Position numbers and translations under genes: made by a program. Below the pieces are notes generated by a model, which saw only the letters and a list, made by a program, of their open reading frames with translations, did no database searches and was not told the origin of the DNA. Shown one piece after another: positions 1 to 10,235 of a stretch of 64,000 bases of DNA (positions within the stretch are counted from its first letter, which is position 1; each line of letters begins with the position of its first letter). This DNA is from Blattamonas nauphoetae (Eukaryota; Preaxostyla; Oxymonadida): positions 124,001 through 188,000 of the forward strand of contig JARBJD010000075.1 of the NCBI GenBank assembly GCA_033064195.1, in the 5' to 3' direction.

Positions 1-2188
1 AAAGTTTTATTTGTGGGAGATCGAAAGTTTTTTCGTCATTCATTGTTTCAACACTTTTTCTCTCAATTCGACAGGGTTGGGAAAAGTTCGATCATAAGGC
101 AATGTTTGACCGACGAATTTTACCCGACTTACAACCCATCACGTGATCTTAGTTTGTATTTAGTAACGACCTTTTCATCTTCTTTCATCTCTCTCCAATC
201 TCCTTTGTTGGAATCAAACAAAAACTCCATGCAGATGTCCATATGGGAAAGTTTCAATATACGCACTATCATGTTATATTACAAGTTCGATCCCTTTTTT
301 ATTTGAAAAATCCATCAGTTCACAGATTGCCCAGGAACTGTCTCGTCGAAAGAGGTGTTGAGTCCTCTTCTCAGCAACACAGAGATTCTTGCCTTTGTGT
401 TTGATTTGACAGATCGAGAATCTCTTTATTCTCTCAGGCACTGGATCCAGTTGTGTCAATCCTCCGTCACGAACCTTCCTCACCAACTTCTCCTAATCGG
501 GAATAAGTTAGATCTGTGCCTGAATGGGACGAACAAGGTTGGAACAGGAGAAGTTCACGAAATCCTGAAAATGCTTCCAAATTGCGATTATCTCGAAACA
601 TCTTCTATCGAAGGTCGATTCACGCAAAAAGGTGAATTCTGATACTTTATCACTCTTCATAGTAATTAATACCATCATCCAACTCAGTTTATTCCGTCGA
701 CCTTTAGATGTGACAACACCTACTGAAGCACCGCCCAAACCTCTCTATCCACCAAAAAAAGTGAACAAAGATTGGGTGGACAGCTCATCAGATGGTGATC
801 TTCCTCCTCCATTCACCATGGATCTCTCAGAACAAGAAAAAAATGATTTGAATGAGGAAGCGTATGGTATCAATGGGAAAACACCGAATGAATGGTATAT
901 CAAATCCTCAGCAAGAAAACGACGAGAGAACATTACGAAAAGAGACCAAAAACGAGGGAATGTTCGTCGTAATCGTCATTTCAGTTCACCATCCAACACA
1001 TCCGACTCAATCCCCTCAAGTCGCTCTTTCTCAAGTTCTCCTTCTCGCTCACGTTCATTCTCAAGACATCGATCAAAATCTCGAGATGCGCCAAGAAGAA
1101 AACACGGTCATCACCGTTCACGTGACAGACGATCTCCCGGCTCCTTCGAAACATCAAAGCGACGTATTCTCCCACCTTCGGACAGTGTCAAGCGAGTTGC
1201 TGCTCTCCTCGCTGGGGAAAAGACTGCCACTACAAATTGGCTGACCGGAATGTCAAAAGAAGGAGTCGTGAGGCCTTCACAGCATCGCTCGTCTCGGAAT
1301 TCATCTGTTCAGACACAAAGTCTCTCAAAGTCTGAGTCACCTGTACAACAAAGCTTATCTCGTTCAGCTCAGTCAACGTCTGATCCTCCAATTTCATCAC
1401 CAGCAGCAATTCACATCCAGCCACAATCATCTGCAGCCACCCTCACGCGATTGCAGGTTTCCACACCAACTCCAAGTCCGAAGCCAGCAATCACACCGAA
1501 ACAAACGCCGACAAAAGCTTCCCCAGTGAAGGGAATGAGTTGGATGAAAGGAAAGAACCCATCAAAATCAAACCCACATCAGCCTTCCGTTCAGATTCGG
1601 GAGATGCATGAACAGGTGTTGAGAGAAAGAGAACAGAAAGTGAGGGAGAAGGAGCGGAAGATCGAGCTGAGAGAGGCAGATGTTCTGGCAAAGGAGGAGG
1701 TTGTGAACAACGAGATGATGGTCTGCATAAGACTGAAAGAAAGAATTGAGCGGAAGGAACAAGAAGAAGAGAAAAAAGCAATCAAAACTGTCGACGAAGA
1801 AGAATATCGGAAAGTTCGAACACTTCTCGACACTGTTGTTCAAGAAAAAGACAGACTAAAGGCAGAGGTCGCCACCTTACAAGCTGAAAAAATAGAATGG
1901 ATGAAAGAAAGAGCATTTTTGAAGGGGCAAATGGAGATTGGAGCACATCGCCCTCGTGGACAACCGAAACAGGCGGAAACGACACAGGAACAACAACTCT
2001 TGAAGCTCCTCGAAGTAACCAGACACGAATTGGAGCATGAACGAAAGGAACGTCAGCGTGATGTTGAGCGAATCCGGATGGAGACTCAGATGACGTACGC
2101 TCGTGAGTTAAATCTCCTCATTGATTCTACTCAGGAGATTGCGAATAAGAGAAAAGAATCGATACAGCAATCAATGAGACCCCCTTGA
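1..2188 (+). CDS. Ras-like small GTPase with SR-rich and coiled-coil C-terminal extension (5' partial)
   Basis: The gene enters from the left edge; its start lies outside. Exons read as 1-26, 75-162, 235-250, 326-631 and 708-2188, about 638 residues in the window. The first exons give the P-loop GDRKVGKSS, a switch-I-like segment YPTYNPS, a strand SIWE followed by CPGT in place of the usual DTAGQ, the base-recognition motif NKLD and the G5 motif ETSS, so nucleotide binding is likely. The usual switch-II Gln is not present (CPGT), so intrinsic GTP hydrolysis may be weak. After the G domain comes an unusual long tail: a Pro-rich acidic stretch, an Arg/Ser-rich block near 1010-1150, Ser/Pro-rich sequence, and a strongly charged coiled coil from about 1590 to the end. 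The C-terminus (MRPP) has no prenylation Cys. The G-domain call is firm; the biological role is not known. Confidence 0.8.
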
Positions 2189-2313
2189 TCAATCTATTTT
2201 CGTGTGTTTGCTCGGGTTATTCCGCGTTTTTTCTCGAAATTGAGTCGAGAGTTCAATGATTTTGGGACATTTTTTTCTTCACGAAATACATTTTGGTATC
2301 AGTCCATTTTGTG

Positions 2314-3981
2314 ATGGCAGATACACAACGGTCGCGATATTCCTTTGGAGAGGAAGAATCCTTGAATAACACACTTGGTTCGGAGCATATCGAACGCACT
2401 TTTTCAAATCAAGACACACTACTTTCTTCTCTCCTTCGTTCCACTCCTAATCCCACAGCAAAACTAGCAAAATCCATCGATCTTCGTTCGTCCCTCCTCG
2501 ATACACCTCAGAATCCAATCCGTCAACATCCTTCGATTCCGCAATCATTCATTGACTCCAGTCCGTTCCCATCTGATCCAACCATCCAGCCAATCCTCTC
2601 ACCAGAACGAACCTTGACTTTTCAATCAAATTCACCGTCTCATTCAATTTCCAAATCCTACCCTACTTCAAAATCAAACGAACATTTCCTCTCGTCGTCT
2701 CCGCAATCTTCTCTGCATGATGCCACACTCTCTGGCTTACAAAGCGCATCTTCACGAAATCATGACAATGATTTTGTTCGATTATCATCTCAATCACTCT
2801 CCACTCACTTTGAATCGGAAGAACCAAATGTTCACCAGAATCAACCTACCTTCCGTTCCAGATACGATGAATCTCTTTCTGCCACACAAATTTCACCGAT
2901 ATCTGATAGCAAATCTAGTCAAAATCGGTATTCAAAGAAGAATTCACCACCAAAAGCTCTCCAACATTCAACCAAGCCCAATCTGTCACTTGATCAAGAA
3001 CCAATTCATCCAAAAATCTCAGTAAAGATACGCACACATCAGGCAAATCTCCAACAAAACGATGATTTAAAAGAACGAATGAATCGCTTGAAACAGGAGA
3101 GTGAAGAGAAAAGGAAAGAACAAAGCCTGGCCTCATCAGAGATTTCTGTCTCTGATCAAACAAAACTAACAAAAAGCAGTGTATCTTCTCTTTCATCTCC
3201 ATTCCATCAGTCGACATCCCACGTCGACGAAGAACCGGCCCCTCTCTCTCCATCTTCGATTAATCCGAACCAAACAACAAAATCCGAACAAAAATCACAT
3301 TCATCTGCATATACACAACCATTTTCTCTTCCAATCACATCCGTGTTTGCACAAGATGTTGACAAGTCTAAGCAATCGCAACAAACTCATTCGCCACCAA
3401 AACACAAGACACCTCGACGTCCTGCCCAACCCAACACCAAGACTCGATACGTTGAACTTGTGAGAGAAGATAAAGAAAGAGAATTGTCTGCTCGAAGAGA
3501 AGCGGAGGAAAGAAAAGAAAAAATTGAAAGAGAAACACAAAAATTAAACCAAATTCTCGTTTCACAACGACTTCAAATGGCAAACAAACAACGCAACGCT
3601 GAGCAGCAACGGCAGTTGAATGAACTCAACCGTCAGATTGAACAATTAGAACAGGAAATCACAAAAGCCAAGCGTCGAATCCACTCCGAACAAAGAAAAA
3701 CAATGGATTTCACCAGTCATTCTCACCTGTCATCCTTATGGAGACAATTGGAAGAGGAGAGAGAGATGATTGATTTAAATGCTGACACGAAAGCGAGAGT
3801 GAGATCCGAAATTGAACAAGTTCGGAACGAAATTGAACGTGAAGTGTCGGAGAAGAATGAGGTGGAATGCGATCTGAGAGAAATGAGGGCAAGGATTGAA
3901 GAGTTGAAGTATATGAACCAACGCGATACCAAACAGTTTCAGCAACTTTCATCGTACCTCCAGAAGTTCAACTGGGGATGA
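2314..3981 (+). CDS. Ser-rich coiled-coil protein, function unknown
   Basis: A single open frame of 555 residues. I use the ATG at 2314 (MADTQRSRYS), because the seven in-frame codons upstream begin with TTG. The first about 340 residues are rich in Ser, Pro, Gln and Asn with no recognisable domain. From about residue 365 to the end the sequence is dense in Glu, Lys, Arg and Gln with heptad-like spacing, a coiled coil broken once near the middle (FTSHSHLSSLW). The protein ends KFNWG and stops at TGA. It lies about 125 bp downstream of the GTPase gene on the same strand. A cytoskeletal or scaffold role is possible for such an architecture but the sequence does not establish it. Confidence 0.7.
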   Translation: MADTQRSRYSFGEEESLNNTLGSEHIERTFSNQDTLLSSLLRSTPNPTAKLAKSIDLRSSLLDTPQNPIRQHPSIPQSFIDSSPFPSDPTIQPILSPERTLTFQSNSPSHSISKSYPTSKSNEHFLSSSPQSSLHDATLSGLQSASSRNHDNDFVRLSSQSLSTHFESEEPNVHQNQPTFRSRYDESLSATQISPISDSKSSQNRYSKKNSPPKALQHSTKPNLSLDQEPIHPKISVKIRTHQANLQQNDDLKERMNRLKQESEEKRKEQSLASSEISVSDQTKLTKSSVSSLSSPFHQSTSHVDEEPAPLSPSSINPNQTTKSEQKSHSSAYTQPFSLPITSVFAQDVDKSKQSQQTHSPPKHKTPRRPAQPNTKTRYVELVREDKERELSARREAEERKEKIERETQKLNQILVSQRLQMANKQRNAEQQRQLNELNRQIEQLEQEITKAKRRIHSEQRKTMDFTSHSHLSSLWRQLEEEREMIDLNADTKARVRSEIEQVRNEIEREVSEKNEVECDLREMRARIEELKYMNQRDTKQFQQLSSYLQKFNWG

Positions 3982-4359
3982 TGAAACGATGATACAGGCG
4001 ATTGGGCTGTGACTGCGTGAAATGATTCATTGCTTGTGGATTGAATGAAACGTGGAATCAGTATGAACGATACTGTGCTTTGATGAGAGAGAGAGTCAGA
4101 GAGATTTTCGGATCGTTCAAAAGAATCATCGATTGGTTTTATTCTCCGCAAGAATCGTTTCACAAGTTCACCATTTACTCCGCTCAACTTAAACTCACAG
4201 ACATACCATATGCTTCATTTATTTTTGAGATGGATCCTTCCTTGACTCCAATAGACCGTCAAGAAAAGTTGTTTCTGTTTCAAATCCAAAAAAGGCAAAA
4301 AAAGCGAATTATAAATGAAGAAAATGAAGAATATGCTGTGAAATGACAAAAAACAAGAT
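3982..4359. other. Convergent intergenic stretch, no gene supported
   Basis: About 380 bp between the coiled-coil gene and the convergent SP-RING gene. A plus-strand open frame (4041-4346) opens with TTG, has its first ATG only about 40 bases in, and shows no known motif. The tail is A-rich and probably serves as 3' untranslated sequence for both neighbours. Confidence 0.5.
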
Positions 4360-5772
4360 TCAATCATCATCAATGAGGATACATTCCTTCCCATCAAAAT
4401 GTCGGATTGTCAGAGGTTGTGATGCACTAGTTGGTCCTCCATGAACTTCAACCACAGCGTGTGGATCAGTTCGGAGCCGTTTTTCTTCCTTCCGTCGTTG
4501 TCTTTCATCTTCATCTCTTCTGTTTTGCTCCACAATTTTCATGTGGCGAGCAACCTTCCTTTCCTTTCGCCTCTCAAAAAAGGTACGTGATTGGCATGCA
4601 ATTTGAGATTTATTCGATGTTTCGACTTCAAAACGGGCATCATCCATAACCACGACTCTTTCGACATCAGCTGACACCGTCTTCAAAATGCGTTCCATGT
4701 TCAGATCAATCACCAAATCAGAAAATGGAGTTGCTTTGTGGCACACAGGGCACACGTATTGGCGATCGCGACTGCTATATTGCAAAAATCCACGAAGATC
4801 GAAGCATTGGCGATGGGTGCAGTTCTTGCCCTTTGCAGGGATCTCAATGCGAGTGAACATGAGTGGACATTTCAATGTAACAGCTGATACGATCTCGCTG
4901 ACATCGTTTTCCATCCTGAACACTCTCTTTTTCGCAAACATCACAACTTCATCATTCTCCACATTGTGTTCGTACGATGGCCCATCTTGCAAGTAACCAA
5001 ATCCGTGCATAACCGAATCATTGGGTGATACATATGAATCTGCTGCGCTGGGAAAGGGATTATTGTCCATTTCCACATGGACGGCTTCCTGATCAGCTTC
5101 GATCTGTTCGAGTGTTCGAGTTCCAATCCCTTCTGATAAAGCCATTTTCTCATTTTCCAATTGTAGATAGAGCAATAAACGTGCGTTTTCTTCGATTTGC
5201 CATTGATCACATTGCTTTTGAAGTTCGATTGTGGAGGCTCGTAGATCTTCGATTAAATCATCAACAGTTCTAGGATACACAACCATGGGAACAAATGTTC
5301 CATCAAGAGAGTTGTTTGTATCACATGCTGTTACAATTAGAACGGGTTTAAATATGTACGGTGTAATGTCGAGGCTAAATGATGCTGTGTAACTTTGTTG
5401 GCCGTGTCGTTTGTTCCTTGCTCTCATCGCCGTATTTGAGGGCAAAGTACAATCGATAAATGATCCATTGATTCGAATATTTCGTTCCCAATTCAGTGGA
5501 ATCTCAAGGTTGCCCAAGGAAAAGCATCGGAGATGGAGGCGTAGATCGCATTTCTGAGGAAGAATCATCGATGATTTTCTTGCAGATTTCAACAACTCAT
5601 CATAATATTTGGAAATATCGATCCTTCCAGGGATATGCGTTTCCAACGGGAAGGCTGGGAGGATCTCAACGACTTTGTAGAAGGGATCCAGAGTTTGACG
5701 AAAACTTGAGCTGTTAGCGACCGCCTGACTGTCAAGATAGGGTGAGTTCGCCGTGGAACTATCAACGATCAT
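4360..5772 (-). CDS. PIAS/Siz-type SUMO E3 ligase (SP-RING protein)
   Basis: 470 residues. The SP-RING lies near residues 335-395: CPL...CTH..CFD...VCPVC, ending with a FSDLVIDLNM-like segment, the zinc-binding spacing of PIAS/Siz proteins, which recruit the SUMO E2 UBC9. Upstream, from about residue 35 (FYKVVEILPAF) to about 195, is a region matching the PINIT fold, used in target choice. The extreme C-terminus CILIDDD is a good SUMO-interacting motif: a hydrophobic strand followed by acidic residues. The first in-frame ATG is at 5772. The frame stays open to about 5859 without another ATG, so an upstream exon is conceivable. No SAP domain is visible, although most PIAS proteins carry one at the N-terminus. 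The gene is divergent from the next one, with about 210 bp between starts. Confidence 0.85.
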   Translation of the reverse strand: MIVDSSTANSPYLDSQAVANSSSFRQTLDPFYKVVEILPAFPLETHIPGRIDISKYYDELLKSARKSSMILPQKCDLRLHLRCFSLGNLEIPLNWERNIRINGSFIDCTLPSNTAMRARNKRHGQQSYTASFSLDITPYIFKPVLIVTACDTNNSLDGTFVPMVVYPRTVDDLIEDLRASTIELQKQCDQWQIEENARLLLYLQLENEKMALSEGIGTRTLEQIEADQEAVHVEMDNNPFPSAADSYVSPNDSVMHGFGYLQDGPSYEHNVENDEVVMFAKKRVFRMENDVSEIVSAVTLKCPLMFTRIEIPAKGKNCTHRQCFDLRGFLQYSSRDRQYVCPVCHKATPFSDLVIDLNMERILKTVSADVERVVVMDDARFEVETSNKSQIACQSRTFFERRKERKVARHMKIVEQNRRDEDERQRRKEEKRLRTDPHAVVEVHGGPTSASQPLTIRHFDGKECILIDDD

Positions 5773-5981
5773 CACTATTTCACGCCTATCTCTCGGACCA
5801 GTTTCGTAATGGGCCAGAGAAATCAAAAAGGTACATGCCCCCAAAACGTGTTCATACACTTACCTCTGGTACACCTCTGTTTTACTAATTCATTTTACCA
5901 GTAAAAACTGAGCCACCACGTCTGACGAAATCACAGTCGTCACTTTCAAAAGGGAGCCCAAAACAATCAGCAGAACCAACA

Positions 5982-8698
5982 ATGGTCACTCGAAAAAGCA
6001 ATTCAGCGCGTGACAACGATCTACTCGTGTGCTTATCCCTTCTTGATTATCTTTTGTTCCTCTCCGCGAAAACTCTTTCTAAACGACAACTCTCCACCAG
6101 CTACAATCTGCTCATATTGATTCAATCCTTCACGACCAATCAAACATCAGTGCTACACTATCAGCACTTGCTTCAGGAGATTCACATAGGTCGACTACGT
6201 CGGCCAAACGAATCCAAAATATTGAAAGTGTTGAGCAGGACATGTCGAAGGTTGATCTTGGAAATTTAACGCAAGAAATGCTCGACCTCCTTGGTTTTTT
6301 CCATTTTTCTAGAAATTGTCCCTTCGTAACTCCTTGTTCAGATGATAAAACATCACCAATTGATCAACGCTCTCGAACCAAACCTAAAATAAAGAACACT
6401 ATTCAGAGAAAGGGAGGAAAATCAAAATCGGCTTATGGCCCTGGTTCATACAATTCCATGGGACAATCTCAATACTCTTCCGAAACATCGGACCAAGATG
6501 AAGTTCGCGCTGGAACACTCAAAACTTCAGTCCCCCTCTTTGGCCCACGTGGAATGCTTGTAAATCCATCAGGACATAAGCAAGAAAAGGGATCAATGTT
6601 TGAGCACCAGAAAGAAGGACCAACTGTCTCTTTGGGAATGAATGGAGTTGGACTCGATGGTGGACTTGGAAAAACATTACAATATTTAAAGGAACATCCA
6701 GAAGAAAGGGAAAAATTTCAAAAGCGTATTGACGAGATCCTTAACAAGAAAAAAGACTCCAGACAGAAGCAGATCGAAGCTGAAAGGAAAGCGAGAAAAG
6801 AAAGACGAGAAAAAATGAAGCTGGAAGAAGTCGAAACAAAAGAAGGTCACCGACTCAGAAAAGAAGAATATGTTTGCACGATAGCCATTTTCTTCTAATT
6901 TTCATCGCCCATTTTTCTCTCACTTCCCTCTCTCACGATCTATCTTTCGTCCAGTACAACACTCTTTCCCTCCGCATGCGGTCCAGCGCTGCCAAACGAG
7001 ACGAGCTCCATGGAGAAATGATGGCACGACTTGAATGGAAAAGAATGTGTTATCAAACCGTCGAATATAAACAACAAGTATTGCTCGACTTCTTTCCCAT
7101 CTCTCTTTTTTCTTCCTGCAAATAGCATGAACTCCAACTTCGCAGGAATCCATCGCTCTGGCGAAGAGTCCAACGATTCAGAACGTGGGATTCTGTTTGC
7201 CGACTGTTTGCCCGTTTGGGGGCTCTTCAAATTGCACTTCGGGAATACCGAGCTGTCACGGAATACGAACGAATGAAAGCCGAAGAGAAGCTGACCAAAC
7301 AAGACGAATGGCGCATGAAAGCTATTGTTGCAAGAAACACGAATAGCGTCGCAAGCGAACTCACCCAAACAGTTCTTGGGTTTATTCTTCAACGAAAACG
7401 GAAAGAAAAGCTCCAATCTGCAGAGATTGCGATTGAATTCTTCAATCATGTCCGACGAAGCGGCCATATGGTGGCCATGCTCAAGAAATACCGTTTCACG
7501 GTCATTCAGGCCGAAAGGATGGTGCGGGAGTTCGAAAAGAGCACTGTTTGTCGCCTCCATCTGATTTGTCTCCAATTCGAGAAGTTTTGGCTTGGTGGGT
7601 TCGATTTGAACGATAAGCCGATTATCGGAATGGGCGATCGAATCAAAATGGAGATGGAGCGACTCTTGGTTGAGAACGGATGGAATGTGGACCAAACATT
7701 GAAAGCTAATCCAGTCAAATACATCACCATCAAACGGTGCAACGACCGGAATGAAGAAATCCAGTTCAACGAAGACGATGATCCTCAGAAGCTTTTTGAG
7801 GAAGAATTGAAGCAAGAAAATGCAAAATACGAGAAAATTATGAAAGAACGAGCGAAGAAAGCCGAGATGAAGGCAAATCGACCACCCAAACCTCCAAAGC
7901 CAGCGGATTCCGAAGAAGAGAGCGAGGATGAAAGCTCAAGTGATGAAGAGGAGGAGCCTGACCCCCCAAACGCCTTCATTGTGCGCCGTCGCGTGTTCGA
8001 ATCACGAGACATTGCTGGAATCTTAACCGAATCGAACTTCCTCAAATTCTGTGCACTCTCCACACTTCGTCTGCAGCAGGCCAGAACACCGAAAGGACAG
8101 ACGTTCCAAATGCCGAAAAGAATCCCCCCGTTCCCTCCAAAGCTGCAGATGACGCTGCTGAAGGAGATGCTGAGCAGTCACCGTCGTCGGCATGCCAAGC
8201 TGATTGTGGAGATGGAGTATTTGGAGGATGATGTGAGTCTGCTGCAGGGCGGGAGTTCAATTTCGGCGTTGCTGAGTGAGCACGAGCTGAATTGGGTCGT
8301 CGAGGTGTGCGGAATCAGTTGATTCGATCAGATTGTTTTCTTCTTTTTTGAATCTTTCTTGCTCAACGTGGATTCATTCTCTTTTTTCTCTTGTTTAGCA
8401 AGCATTACTCGTCCTTCTCCACGACCTCCCTCCTCCTCCCCCTCTCATCCTCTCCCACTATCGCACCTTCCATTCTGTCCTTGCCGAAACAGGCTCTCCG
8501 CTCGCTCAGCTGTTCGGGCTCCGTCGAAAGTCGACTCAGTCAGCAGCCCAACAATCACCCGGCCTTCCAAGAACGCCCACTGAGATCAATGTTGGATTCA
8601 CTGGGCGATCTAACGAAGGCCCGCCACTGTCACCTCTGAAGAGTCCACAACGTGCAGCAACGAGTCTCTCTTTGATGGATGATAAGAAGATGTTCTGA
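5982..8698 (+). CDS. Unrecognised charged protein with helical core, six exons
   Basis: Exons 5982-6026, 6101-6293, 6342-6871, 6955-7077, 7126-8304 and 8399-8698 join in frame to give 789 residues; introns are 74, 48, 83, 48 and 94 nt. The last exon is easily missed because the frame of exon 5 runs on to a nearby TGA, but the 5' splice site at 8305 has the same GTGTGC start as intron 1 and restores a 99-residue open tail. The N-terminal third is basic and polar. The middle (about 250-480) is a Lys/Arg/Glu-rich helical region with an IQ-like stretch (RLGALQIALREYRAV). An acidic Ser/Glu patch lies near 7905-7955, followed by a globular C-terminal part. I do not recognise the family and assign no function. 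Confidence 0.7.
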
Positions 8699-8999
8699 TT
8701 TCAGCTCATCTCGAAATAGCTGCGATTTTAACCTTTTTTTTTGAATTGTTTTGTTGGATACGCATCACTTGGCTATCCCGCATTATGGAATTTTCTGTAC
8801 TGAGAGAGAATTGGCTGTGATCTGAACCATCAATCAAAGTATGAATGTGAAATTTCTTCGAATTTTCTTGAATATATACAGGAAACACATGACCGGGTTT
8901 CATTAAGACATAATAATCCATAACAATTGCTACTTTTTAAAGAAGAATGAGATGAGTAAAATGATGAAGTATTTCCGAGAGAAGGACGAATCCAGCACC
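8699..8999. other. Intergenic stretch, nothing recognised
   Basis: About 300 bp of AT-rich sequence between convergent genes. Short open frames here on the minus strand (for example 8706-8921) lack motifs and look like chance or 3' untranslated sequence of the cyclin gene. Confidence 0.5.
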
Positions 9000-10035
9000 T
9001 TAAATGTGAGTAGATGCAGTGACAGCAGCATTGAGATATTTGCTCGACGCATATTTTCTGTAAATTGTCTGTGTTTTCAACATTGGAGCTTTCTGGATGG
9101 CAACCTTCATTTCGCGCATGCAATCGGCAAGATCTTGATATGTATACCCCGTGTAATATTGGAGGGTCGCAGTCCATGGTGTTTGACCAGAGATAATCCG
9201 GGAATGTGCAATTGCAGATGAGGCAATTTGTGAAGGAAGATAGTTTGTTGCTAATGAATAATTCATTTGGGAATATTCAGACATAAATCGAGAAAGCATT
9301 CCAAGTGTGGGGTCTGCATGAGATGCTTTAGCATATCGTTTGAGGAAAGTTAATGGTGTCGGCGATCCAACTGCGTATCCGAGATCTGAGAGAATAAACC
9401 GTTCCATTTTCAGAATATCTTCCTTAGTTCCCACTTTTGGGGCAAAACGGAGGAGTTGGTTGACGGAGGGATAGTACGTTTCCTCAAATTTGGTCGCGAT
9501 GAGGAAACAGGAGATGGCAGCGAGATATGGCTTGTCTTGGGGTATCTGACGGACTGACAAAAACCTATCAAAAAGTGATATCGAAGTAAAGAGTGTGTCC
9601 GCTTGTAGAGATGCTTGATATGTCCGAGAGAGAGTCCGATGAAGATCGGCCAGCCAATCAACACAATAGGCTCTGGTTCGTGCATTCAATTGTGGCTGTT
9701 TTTGTAGATAATTTGGGGTTGGTCGAGTACTTATCTATTGGAAAAAAGTTGGAAATGAGTTCACGGATGAAATTGAATGATGAAATCGAATTGACGATAA
9801 GAGAGCTTGAATGATGAATGTTGATGGCACAAACCTCCAGCTGTTTGAGATATGCGTAGACATCTGCGGAATAAATACTGCACGTGTAAGGATTGGTGAT
9901 ATCGTCTGCATCAATATTTTCGATGACTTCATCATCTGGAACAAAGTAGACAGGGATGTTATCATTGATTGGTATTTGTTGTGGCATCGTACTAGATTGA
10001 TGGGGAACGAATGATGACTCCTCAGGCTCTGCCAT
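9000..10035 (-). CDS. A/B-type mitotic cyclin
   Basis: Two exons (10035-9835 and 9734-9000, intron 100 nt) encode 311 residues. The cyclin box begins at NARTRAYCVDWLADLH, with the Arg, Asp and Trp-Leu positions typical of A/B cyclins. It continues through LFDRFLS and the KFEETY-type motif that contacts the CDK. The C-terminal cyclin fold follows (LGYAVGSPTPLTFLKRYAKA onward, ending near QTIYRKYASSKY). Such proteins bind and activate a cyclin-dependent kinase at the G2/M transition. The 90-residue N-terminal region is short and Pro/Asp-rich. I do not see a clear RxxL destruction box, so degradation control, if present, is not obvious. The in-frame ATG at 10035 is used; another ATG four bases upstream is out of frame. 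Confidence 0.9.
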
Positions 10036-10235
10036 TCATTATTGTCTCCTTGTGTGGGGAGAACTGATCAGAATGATAAATTGATCTTAACCGACATAGT
10101 TCCGATGAAAAAACCATTCAAACGAACAATTGATCAATGTAATTTGTCTGCGCTACCCAAAATTGAATGAATGATGATTAGGTGATGAAATGCATAAAAC
10201 GAGGAAACAAAACGGAATCAGCAGAAGTGCTGGCT

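Noticed and set aside
4041-4346. Plus-strand 101-codon open frame downstream of the coiled-coil gene
   Set aside because: It starts with TTG, has no motif, and lies between converging genes; treated as untranslated sequence.
8830-9177. Minus-strand 115-codon frame overlapping the cyclin 3' end
   Set aside because: Out of frame with the cyclin, which shows clear family motifs over the overlap; a shadow frame.
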